From Pseudomonas sp. GCEP-101 (GTDB taxonomy: Bacteria > Pseudomonadota > Gammaproteobacteria > Pseudomonadales > Pseudomonadaceae), in contig NZ_CP104011.1 in the NCBI RefSeq assembly GCF_025133575.1, forward strand, positions 3,356,965 to 3,420,964: a stretch of DNA of 64,000 nt. The letters are read 5' to 3'. Position numbers and translations under genes: made by a program. The notes below the pieces were generated by a model that worked only from the letters and a program-made list of their open reading frames with translations, searched no databases and was not told the DNA's origin. Within the stretch, counting starts at the first letter, position 1. The number at the start of each line of letters is the position of its first letter. Below, piece after piece: positions 18,220 to 26,300 of this stretch.

Positions 18220-19359
18220 ATGCTGCGCAATCACTTCGAGACCGAGCACAACCTGTTCCGCGATGCGTTCCGATCCTTCCTCGACAGGGAAGTGGTGCCT
18301 CACCAGGAGGAATGGGAGGAAGCCGGCGTGGTGGACCGCAGTGTCTGGCGCAAGGCGGGGGAGATGGGCTTCCTGTTGCCCTGGGCGGAAGAGGAGTACG
18401 GCGGAACCGCGCTGAAGGATTTCCGCTACGAACAGATCATGTGCGAGGAATTGGCCGCCATCAACGAGCCGGGTTTCATGATCCCGCTGCACTCGGCACT
18501 GTGCGGCCCCTACATCGCCGAATACGGCAACGCCGAGCAGAAGGCTCGCTGGCTGCCGGGGATCATCCGCGGCGAGAGCATCCTCGCGGTGGCGATGACC
18601 GAGCCGTCGGCCGGCTCCGACCTCGCCGGGATGCGCACCACGTCGGTGGACAAGGGCGACCACTTCGTCCTCAACGGCTCCAAGGTGTTCATCTCCAATG
18701 GTTTGCTGGCGGACCTGGTGATCGTCGCGGCCAAGACCGATCCGTCGAACAAGCACGCCATGGGCCTGTTCGTGGTCGAACGCGGCATGGAGGGCTTCGA
18801 GCGTGGGCGCAACCTGAAGAAGCTGGGCATGAAGAGCCAGGACACCGCCGAGTTGTTCTTCAACAATGTGAAAGTGCCGAAGGAAAACCTGCTGGGCGAC
18901 GCCAAGGGTGGCTTCTTCTACCTCATGAACATGCTCGCCCAGGAGCGCCTGACCAACGCCTGTGGCGCGGTGGCCGGCGCCGAGGCGGCGCTGAACGCCA
19001 CCATCGATTACGTCAAGGAACGCAAGGCGTTCGACCGCCCGGTGGCGCACTTCCAGAACACCCGCTTCAAGCTGGCCGAAATGCGCACGCAGATCGACGT
19101 GGCGCAGGTGTTCACCGACCGCTGCGTGATGGACCACAACCAGAAGAAGCTCACCGCCGAAGTGGCCGCCGAAGCCAAGCTTTTCACCACCGAGCTGCTG
19201 TGCAAGGTAGTCGACGAAGGCGTGCAACTGCACGGCGGCTGGGGTTACATGTGGGAGTATCCGATCTGCAAGATGTACGCGAACGCGCGCATCCAGCGCA
19301 TCTTCGCCGGTACCTCGGAGATCATGAAAGAGATCATCAGCCGCGGCATGAAGCTCTGA
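18220..19359 (+). CDS. Acyl-CoA dehydrogenase
   Basis: 379 residues with the full acyl-CoA dehydrogenase fold: an N-terminal helical domain (HNLFRDAFRSFLDREVVPHQ), the flavin-binding middle (AMTEPSAGSDLAGMRTT, FISNG), and the C-terminal domain (QLHGGWGYMWEYPICKMYAN, then IFAGTSEIMKEIISRGM). The final signature is typical of long-chain or branched-chain enzymes. GGGAG precedes ATG 18220. The next gene encodes a CoA-transferase, suggesting a small catabolic operon for an activated acid. Confidence 0.93.
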   Translation: MLRNHFETEHNLFRDAFRSFLDREVVPHQEEWEEAGVVDRSVWRKAGEMGFLLPWAEEEYGGTALKDFRYEQIMCEELAAINEPGFMIPLHSALCGPYIAEYGNAEQKARWLPGIIRGESILAVAMTEPSAGSDLAGMRTTSVDKGDHFVLNGSKVFISNGLLADLVIVAAKTDPSNKHAMGLFVVERGMEGFERGRNLKKLGMKSQDTAELFFNNVKVPKENLLGDAKGGFFYLMNMLAQERLTNACGAVAGAEAALNATIDYVKERKAFDRPVAHFQNTRFKLAEMRTQIDVAQVFTDRCVMDHNQKKLTAEVAAEAKLFTTELLCKVVDEGVQLHGGWGYMWEYPICKMYANARIQRIFAGTSEIMKEIISRGMKL

Positions 19360-19401
19360 AGTCGCGGCGCCACGCATCGATTGAGCGAAACAGGAGTGCC
19401 C

Positions 19402-20583
19402 ATGAAAGGCCCGCTCGCGTCCCTGAAGATCCTCGATTTCTCCACGTTGCTGCCGGGGCCGTTCGCCTCGCTGCTGCTGGCCGACATGGGCGCGCAGGTG
19501 CTACGGGTGGAGTCGCCCACCCGCATGGACCTGGTGCGCGTGCTGCCGCCCCATGTGGATGGCACCTCCGCCAGCCACGCCTACCTCAACCGCAACAAAC
19601 GCTGCATCGCGCTGGACCTCAAGCAGGCCGAGGCGGTGGAGGTGGTGAAGCAGCTCGTGCAGGAATACGACATTGTGCTGGAGCAGTTCCGTCCCGGCGT
19701 GATGGACAAGCTGGGCGTGGGCTACGAGGCGCTCAAGGCGATCAATCCGAAGCTGATCTACGTGTCGATCACCGGCTACGGCCAGACCGGGCCGCTGCGT
19801 GACCGCGCCGGGCACGACATCAACTACCTGGCCCTGGCAGGCGTCGCCAGCTACACCGGGCGCCGCGAGAGCGGCCCGCTGCCGCTGGGCGTGCAACTGG
19901 CGGACATCGGTGGCGGCTCGCTGCACGGCGTGATGGGCCTGCTGGCGGCGGTCATCCACCGGCAGCAGACGGGGGAGGGGCAGCAGGTGGATGTCAGCAT
20001 GACCGACTGCGCCTTCAGCCTGCACGGCATGGCCGGCGCGGGTTACCTCGCGGCGGGCGTCGAGCCGGAGATGGAGGGCCTCGCGCTCAACGGCGGGAGC
20101 TTCTACGACTATTACCGCACCCGCGATGGACGCTGGTTCTCGGTGGGCAGCCTGGAGCCGCAGTTCATGCAGCAATTCTGCGCCGCCATCGGGCGTCCGG
20201 AGCTGGCCGCGCGCGGGCTGTCGCCCAAGACCGAGGATCAGCAGGCGCTCAAGCGCGAGATCGCCATCGCCTTCGAGAAGCACGATTTCAGCGAATGGCA
20301 GGCGCGCTTCGCCGCACTGGACGCCTGCGTCGAACCGATGCTGTCGATTGCCGAAGCGGTGGAGCATCCGCAGCTGCGCGAGCGTGGCGTTGTCACCCAG
20401 GTGCCCACTGGGCAGGGGGGCGAGCAGCGGCAGATCGCCTGCCCGATCCGCTTTTCCGCCGGTCTGCCCGACCCCCGCCATATCGGCGCCGCGCTGGGCG
20501 CGCACACGGCCGAGGTGATGGCGGAGCTGGGGTATACCGACGAGCAGGTCGCAGCGCTCAAGGCGGCGAAGGTCATCGCCTGA
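19402..20583 (+). CDS. CaiB/BaiF family (class III) CoA-transferase
   Basis: About 393 residues. Family signatures include LKILDFSTLLPGPFASLLLA, ADMGAQVLRVESP, NRNKRCIALDLK and the segment AGHDINYLALAGVASYTGRR with the family Asp. These enzymes move CoA between carboxylic acids. With the preceding acyl-CoA dehydrogenase it could activate and oxidise an organic acid, or act as a racemase in branched-chain lipid degradation. ATG 19402 follows AGGAG; TTG 19381 is an alternative. Confidence 0.92.
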   Translation: MKGPLASLKILDFSTLLPGPFASLLLADMGAQVLRVESPTRMDLVRVLPPHVDGTSASHAYLNRNKRCIALDLKQAEAVEVVKQLVQEYDIVLEQFRPGVMDKLGVGYEALKAINPKLIYVSITGYGQTGPLRDRAGHDINYLALAGVASYTGRRESGPLPLGVQLADIGGGSLHGVMGLLAAVIHRQQTGEGQQVDVSMTDCAFSLHGMAGAGYLAAGVEPEMEGLALNGGSFYDYYRTRDGRWFSVGSLEPQFMQQFCAAIGRPELAARGLSPKTEDQQALKREIAIAFEKHDFSEWQARFAALDACVEPMLSIAEAVEHPQLRERGVVTQVPTGQGGEQRQIACPIRFSAGLPDPRHIGAALGAHTAEVMAELGYTDEQVAALKAAKVIA

Positions 20584-20589
20584 GCCGCT

Positions 20590-21087
20590 TCACTCGCGGC
20601 GGGTTTCGCCGGTGAAGATCAGCGTCGCGCGGCAGCGCCGGCAGTAGTAACGGCGCCCCTGGGCGACCAGGTTATGGCGCTGGGCGGAGAAGGGGAATTC
20701 ATTGCCTTCGCCGCAGTGGCAGCGATACAGGTAGCGGGTGGAGCGGCGGCGCTTGATCTCATAGGTGTGGCAGCGATCAGGCGGCAGGCCGTAGATGCCG
20801 CGCATGATCAGCTGCCACTCCTCGCCATGCGGGCGGATGCGCGGGCCGAACATCTGGTGGGCGATCAGGTGGGCCACTTCATGGGCCACGGTCTGCTGGA
20901 GGAAGTGGTCGTGGTTTTCCCGGTACAGCTGCGGGTTGAAGCGCAGCAGGTTCTCATCGAGATGGGCGACGCCGGCCTTCTGGCCGCGTAGCCGGAAGCT
21001 CACTTCCGGGCGGGGAAAGCGCCGCTGGAAGAAGGCTTCGGCCTGCTGGTAGCAGGCTTCGACGCGAGCGTTGAGCTGTTCAGGCAT
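20590..21087 (-). CDS. sprT: SprT-family zinc metalloprotease-like protein
   Basis: 165 residues with the HExxH zinc site in QQTVAHEVAHLIAHQMFG (about residues 65-82) and a C-terminal zinc ribbon (YRCHCGEGNEF and YYCRRCRATL). This is the SprT/Spartan-like architecture at normal length. The bacterial protein's substrate is not established. GGAG precedes the ATG. It converges on the CoA-transferase gene, 6 bases apart. Confidence 0.92.
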   Translation of the reverse strand: MPEQLNARVEACYQQAEAFFQRRFPRPEVSFRLRGQKAGVAHLDENLLRFNPQLYRENHDHFLQQTVAHEVAHLIAHQMFGPRIRPHGEEWQLIMRGIYGLPPDRCHTYEIKRRRSTRYLYRCHCGEGNEFPFSAQRHNLVAQGRRYYCRRCRATLIFTGETRRE

Positions 21088-21210
21088 ACAGTGGTTCTCC
21101 GACGGGGCAGATTATGCCGCAGTCGAAGCGCCGGTGGAGGATTTCTCGCCGCCGCTCGTCCGGGGTGCAGATTCAGGCAAGCGCGGCGAGTTTCAGGCAA
21201 GACTGCTCTT

Positions 21211-21236
21211 GGTAGGAGTGAGCTTGCTCGCGAACC
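21211..21236. repeat. REP palindrome
   Basis: GGTAGGAGTGAGCTTGCTCG followed by CGAACC, matching the REP family inside hrpA and at 5145. Located upstream of sprT, next to the terminator of the Yip1 gene. Confidence 0.7.
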
Positions 21237-21302
21237 ATGCTCGCCGGTGGCTTCATCGCCAGGTGATTCGCGCGCCCGCTCGTTCCTGCGAAAAGCCAAA
21301 AA

Positions 21303-21335
21303 GAAACCGGGCCACTGAGGGCCCGGTTCTTTTGC
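21303..21335 (-). terminator. Rho-independent terminator of the Yip1-like gene
   Basis: Stem AACCGGGCC / GGCCCGGTT with a 6-base loop. On the minus strand it is followed by TTCTTTTTGG. It lies 12 bases beyond the Yip1-like stop codon. Confidence 0.75.
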
Positions 21336-21346
21336 AGAGAACAGGA

Positions 21347-21943
21347 TCAGGTGTATTCCGGGCCGACGCCGCTGCCCCAGAGGATGACGGACAGCGCCAT
21401 CATCGCCACCAGCACCACCAGTCCCACCGCCAGCACCGAGCTGGAGAACAGGAAGCCTTCATCCTTGGGAATGTTCATGAAGGTCGGGATGCCGACGTAG
21501 AGCAAGTAGACCGTGTAGCAGATCGCCGCGGTGCCGATGATCATCCCCAGCCACAGGTGCGGATACAGCGCCGCCAGTCCGCCGATGAACAGCGGCGTCG
21601 CGGTGTACGCCGCGAACACGATGCATTGGGTCAGCGATGGCGAGGCGTCGTAGGTGCGCGCCATCCAGTGGATGAAGGCGCCCATCACGGCGACGCCGGC
21701 GAGCATGGCGATGTACGTCATGATGGTCAGCTGGATCGCACTGGCGGCGGTCAGCTTGACCGGTCCCGCGTTGCCGAGAACCCAGCCCACCTGCGTCGTG
21801 CCGATGTAGGCGGAAATGACCGGGATGGCAGCGAGGATCAGGACGTGGGTCAGGTACATGTGGCTGATGGATTCTTCCTCGCCACGGATTTCCTGCCATT
21901 CCTGATCGGGATGGGTGAAGAGCCCCCACACATGATGGATCAT
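21347..21943 (-). CDS. Yip1-family inner-membrane protein
   Basis: 198 residues with five hydrophobic segments. The start MIHHVWGLFTHPDQEWQEIR is the typical Yip1-domain opening, where a short amphipathic part precedes the membrane bundle. Bacterial function is unknown. AGGAG is 9 bases before the ATG. Confidence 0.85.
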   Translation of the reverse strand: MIHHVWGLFTHPDQEWQEIRGEEESISHMYLTHVLILAAIPVISAYIGTTQVGWVLGNAGPVKLTAASAIQLTIMTYIAMLAGVAVMGAFIHWMARTYDASPSLTQCIVFAAYTATPLFIGGLAALYPHLWLGMIIGTAAICYTVYLLYVGIPTFMNIPKDEGFLFSSSVLAVGLVVLVAMMALSVILWGSGVGPEYT

Positions 21944-22103
21944 GTCAGCATTCTCCTCTTCTTATAGAAGGTCGCCCCCCAGCGAGGCGCCGAGTGCGCG
22001 TAGCCAGCGACATCCGGTGCCCGGCCGACCTATGCGACCTTAAGTCGCAGTATAGGAATGGCTGGAAGGCACGTCGTCTGTGGGGTTAGAGCAAATGGAA
22101 GCT

Positions 22104-22700
22104 TCACGGGCGGCTGTAATAGCGCTCCAGAATTTCCATCGCCTTGTTGATCGACTGCAGGCGCGTGGTGCTACCACCCCGATCCGGGTGGTGCTGGCTC
22201 ACCAACTGCCGGTAGCGCAGCTTGATCAGGGCATAATCGACTGGCCCGTCCTCCAGTTCGAACAGCGCTAGCGCAGCCGCTTTCTCCTCGTTGCCCTGCA
22301 TGCGCGTCCAGAAGCTTTTCAGCATTTTCTCGACGTCTAGTTCACTGGTTTCCTTCAGGTGTTTCTCGTCCAGATAGTAGGAACGCAGCGCATCCTGCTC
22401 GCCGAGCGCCTGCGCGCCACTCATATAAGGCGAGAGACGAATCTGCAGCGGGCCGATTTCCAGGTGCGCGGTGTTTTCCGCCCAAAGCCGGTCACGCAGC
22501 CGATATAGCGCGTTGAAGACGAGGAAATGCGTGCGGAACAGCACCAGCTTGTCGGTCAGCGGCAGGTTGGGCACATGGGTGCAATGCCGAGCCTTCAACT
22601 GCTGGATCAGCTGGAATTCGGAGATTCCTTCAGGGGCTTCCCTCAGCAGCTCCAGAAGCTGGTCCGTCAGGTCAAGGGAAGGATCGAGATCGGGCGTCAT
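22104..22700 (-). CDS. DnaJ-related protein with C-terminal J domain
   Basis: 198 residues. The N-terminal half (DLTDQLLELLREAPEGISEF, then KLVLFRTHFLVFNALYRLRD) is the DnaJ-related N-terminal family. The C-terminal 60 residues form a J domain with the HPD tripeptide in QLVSQHHPDRGGST. It should stimulate a DnaK-type Hsp70 through HPD. It is the last core gene before the accessory island. Its start codon is only about 50 bases from the left island boundary. Confidence 0.9.
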   Translation of the reverse strand: MTPDLDPSLDLTDQLLELLREAPEGISEFQLIQQLKARHCTHVPNLPLTDKLVLFRTHFLVFNALYRLRDRLWAENTAHLEIGPLQIRLSPYMSGAQALGEQDALRSYYLDEKHLKETSELDVEKMLKSFWTRMQGNEEKAAALALFELEDGPVDYALIKLRYRQLVSQHHPDRGGSTTRLQSINKAMEILERYYSRP

Positions 22701-22748
22701 GCTGCCAGATTAGCAGCAGCCCGATGGAGGGGCTGGGGTATGCGTCGC

Positions 22749-22761
22749 TTTGCGCGTAAAA
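22749..22761 (+). other. Candidate attL core
   Basis: TTTGCGCGTAAAA, identical to 43251-43263 and in the same orientation. It lies just outside the DnaJ-like start codon. The 113 bases to its right lead to the TTTCGACAC array. Confidence 0.55.
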
Positions 22762-23336
22762 GCTAGTCACGGTTTTAGGGGGGGGATAGCATTAGATAGC
22801 CCTTGATAGCTCAAGGCTTGAGATCGCCAAGCTTCTTGTGGAATGGATAGGTTTGGATAACAAAGGACAGCAATTTCGACACCTTTTCGACACCTTTTCG
22901 ACACGTTGGGAGAGTCTGCTTGCGGCCAAAAGCGAACAGTTCGAGCCCTGTGTAATATCCAGAGCCATTCTGGTCTCAGAGCCTAGCCACAGTCATTAAT
23001 CACGAAGACCAGAGATCAGCACTCCTCACTCCTCACTCCTCACTATCGCTCCGAGAATTTATCGATCCATGAATCTCCAGGTTCATTCCGTTCGGCTACA
23101 GATCAAAGGCTACGGCGCAGACAAGGTGGAACGGGTCTGTATAAGAAGTCGGATAATGTTTGTAATATACTTATAAATAAATCGTTTAAATTATGCTTGC
23201 TAGTGCGAAGTTTGCGAGTTTGTCTTTTAGCGAGAGTTTTTGATCTGGGCACCTCCCAATGAGAAGCATACAGTATAGGGATTGAACAAGGCTGATAAGG
23301 TCCTTGTTCAATCATATTTAGGGCGGGGTTCTGCTT
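22762..23336. other. Left end of the island, no gene seen
   Basis: About 575 bases without a credible gene. It holds GGATAGCATTAGATAG at 22784-22799 (15 of 16 bases match the iteron-like pair before the phage replication gene), GGATAGGTTTG at 22845-22855, three TTTCGACAC sites, and a 7-bp tandem repeat (CACTCCT, three copies plus CAC, 23020-23043). The last 200 bases before the RTX stop codon are AT-rich. Confidence 0.55.
22874..22904 (+). repeat. Three tandem TTTCGACAC sites, 11-bp period
   Basis: TTTCGACAC at 22874, 22885 and 22896, separated by CT. The same 9-mer occurs at 43162 and 43173 near the other island end, also 11 bp apart. Position and spacing suggest integrase arm-type binding sites. 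Confidence 0.6.
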
Positions 23337-26300
23337 TTAAGTCTGTTGCCAGTTGGCGGAAATAACTATATCGAGTTGACTTCGTTGGTCTTGGGTCAAA
23401 TTTGATTCCCCGCCAGCTGGAACACCAAATGCTGCCATGGCATTAACTAAATTTTGTACCTGGCTTTCCATTAGTGCTTTTCCATCAGCTGTCGTTATTT
23501 GATTGACGTGATTGTTGCTGTTTGTGAACCAGCCACCGATAGATACCTTGTCATTTGTCCCAATCAGGCTGATTTCGAGATTATTTCCATTGTTGCGGAA
23601 CCAGAGTTGTTCTGCGTTGATCCCACTCGAGAAAACAATCCGATCCTGGCTATTTAGGTCAGTGTGATAATTGGAGATAGTGTCCTGCCCCCATCCGCGC
23701 TCGAAGTAGTACACATCGTTACCGGCATCACCGCTGAGGTAGTCGTTGCCGGCGCCACCGATCAGGGTGTCGTTTCCGCCTTCCCCGTACAGCGTGTCGG
23801 CACCCTCATCGCCGAACAACAGGTCATCCCCAAGTCCAGCCTTGAGGGTATCGTTGCCCGTGCCCCCATGGAGCGTATCGTTGCTGGCATAGCCGGTGAT
23901 GCTGTCGTTTCCAGGGGTGCCGGCCAGAACGCGGAGTTTGATGTCTTCCAGGCTCAGGACAGTACCATCGGCAAAGCGGATCTGCTCCAGTCGATAGATG
24001 GAGTTTCCATCTTGTTGGAAGAAGTTCGATACATCGATCTGGTCGGTAGTTCCTTTGAGTTTGAGGATCAAAGAACTAGTCGAGCGACTAATCTCTATAT
24101 CGCTAAGGGCAATGCCTGGAGCGAACTCGATGGTGTCGGTCTTGTTGGTTGTGGTGTCGTAGTTGGAGACAGTGTCTTGTCCCCAGCCGCGCTCGAAGTA
24201 GTACACATCGTTACCGGCATCACCGCTGAGGTAGTCGTTGCCGGCGCCACCGATCAGGGTGTCGTTTCCGCCTTCCCCGTACAGCGTGTCGGCACCCTCA
24301 TCGCCGAACAACAGGTCATCCCCAAGTCCAGCCTTGAGGGTATCGTTGCCCGTGCCCCCATGGAGCGTATCGTTGCTGGCATAGCCGGTGATGCTGTCGT
24401 TTCCAGGGGTGCCGGCCAGAACGCGGAGTTTGATGTCTTCCAGGCTCAGGACAGTACCATCGGCAAAGCGGATCTGCTCCAGTCGATAGATGGAGTTTCC
24501 ATCTTGTTGGAAGAAGTTCGATACATCGATCTGGTCGGTAGTTCCTTTGAGTTTGAGGATCAAAGAACTAGTCGAGCGACTAATCTCTATATCGCTAAGG
24601 GCAATGCCTGGAGCGAACTCGATGGTGTCGGTCTTGTTGGTTGTGGTGTCGTAGTTGGAGACAGTGTCTTGTCCCCAGCCGCGCTCGAAGTAGTACACAT
24701 CGTTACCGGCATCACCGCTGAGGTAGTCGTTGCCGGCGCCACCGATCAGGGTGTCGTTTCCGCCTTCCCCGTACAGCGTGTCGGCACCCTCATCGCCGAA
24801 CAACAGGTCATCCCCAAGTCCAGCCTTGAGGGTATCGTTGCCCGTGCCCCCATGGAGCGTATCGTTGCTGGCATAGCCGGTGATGCTGTCGTTTCCAGGG
24901 GTGCCGGCCAGAACGCGGAGTTTGATGTCTTCCAGGCTCAGGACAGTACCATCGGCAAAGCGGATCTGCTCCAGTCGATAGATGGAGTTTCCATCTTGTT
25001 GGAAGAAGTTCGATACATCGATCTGGTCGGTAGTTCCTTTGAGTTTGAGGATCAAAGAACTAGTCGAGCGACTAATCTCTATATCGCTAAGGGCAATGCC
25101 TGGAGCGAACTCGATGGTGTCGGTCTTGTTGGTTGTGGTGTCGTAGTTGGAGACAGTGTCTTGTCCCCAGCCGCGCTCGAAGTAGTACACATCGTTACCG
25201 GCATCACCGCTGAGGTAGTCGTTGCCGGCGCCACCGATCAGGGTGTCGTTTCCGCCTTCCCCGTACAGCGTGTCGGCACCCTCATCGCCGAACAACAGGT
25301 CATCCCCAAGTCCAGCCTTGAGGGTATCGTTGCCCGTGCCCCCATGGAGCGTATCGTTGCTGGCATAGCCGGTGATGCTGTCGTTTCCAGGGGTGCCGGC
25401 CAGAACGCGGAGTTTGATGTCTTCCAGGCTCAGGACAGTACCATCGGCAAAGCGGATCTGCTCCAGTCGATAGATGGAGTTTCCATCTTGTTGGAAGAAG
25501 TTCGATACATCGATCTGGTCGGTAGTTCCTTTGAGTTTGAGGATCAAAGAACTAGTCGAGCGACTAATCTCTATATCGCTAAGGGCAATGCCTGGAGCGA
25601 ACTCGATGGTGTCGGTCTTGTTGGTTGTGGTGTCGTAGTTGGAGACAGTGTCTTGCCCCCAGCCGCGCTCGAAGTAGTACACATCGTTACCGGCATCACC
25701 GCTGAGGTAGTCGTTGCCGGCGCCACCAATCAGGGTGTCGTTTCCGCCTTCCCCGTACAGCGTGTCGGCACCCTCATCGCCGAACAACAGGTCATCCCCA
25801 AGTCCAGCCTTGAGGGTATCGTTGCCCGTGCCCCCATGGAGCGTATCGTTGCTGGCATAGCCGGTGATGCTGTCGTTTCCAGGGGTTCCGGCCAGAACGC
25901 GGAGTTTGATGTCTTCCAGGCTCAGGACAGTGCCATCGGCAAAGCGGATCTGCTCCAGGCGGTAGTTCGAGGCGCCATCCTGCGAGAAGAAAGATGACAC
26001 GGAAATCTGGTCGGTCGATCCCTTGAGCTTGAGGATCAGAGCGCCATACAAGTTACTCATCTCAATGTCGGCCAGGGCGATGCCCGGGGCGAACTCGATG
26101 GTATCGGTCTTGTTGGTCGTGGTGTCGTAGTTGGAGACAGTGTCTTGCCCCCAGCCGCGCTCGAAGTAGTACACATCGTTTCCGGCATCACCGCTGAGGA
26201 TGTCGTTGCCGGCGCCACCGATCAGGGTGTCGTTCCCAGCGCCGCCATAAAGACCGTCATTACCGGATCCACCATCAACATAATCGTTACCGGCCGCACC

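Noticed and set aside
22874..22904. TTTCGACAC array as a CRISPR fragment
   Set aside because: Units are 11 bp without spacers and recur at the other island end, which fits integrase arm sites, not CRISPR.
22930..22965. GTTCGAGCC-like T-arm resembling a tRNA 3' end
   Set aside because: No acceptor, D or anticodon stem can be folded around it, and the following bases do not pair as an acceptor stem.
23664..25997. 777-codon open frame antisense to the RTX gene
   Set aside because: It is only open because the 492-bp repeats carry no stop on that strand in one unit and therefore in all. Its residues repeat with the DNA period and show no domain; the RTX frame explains the sequence.
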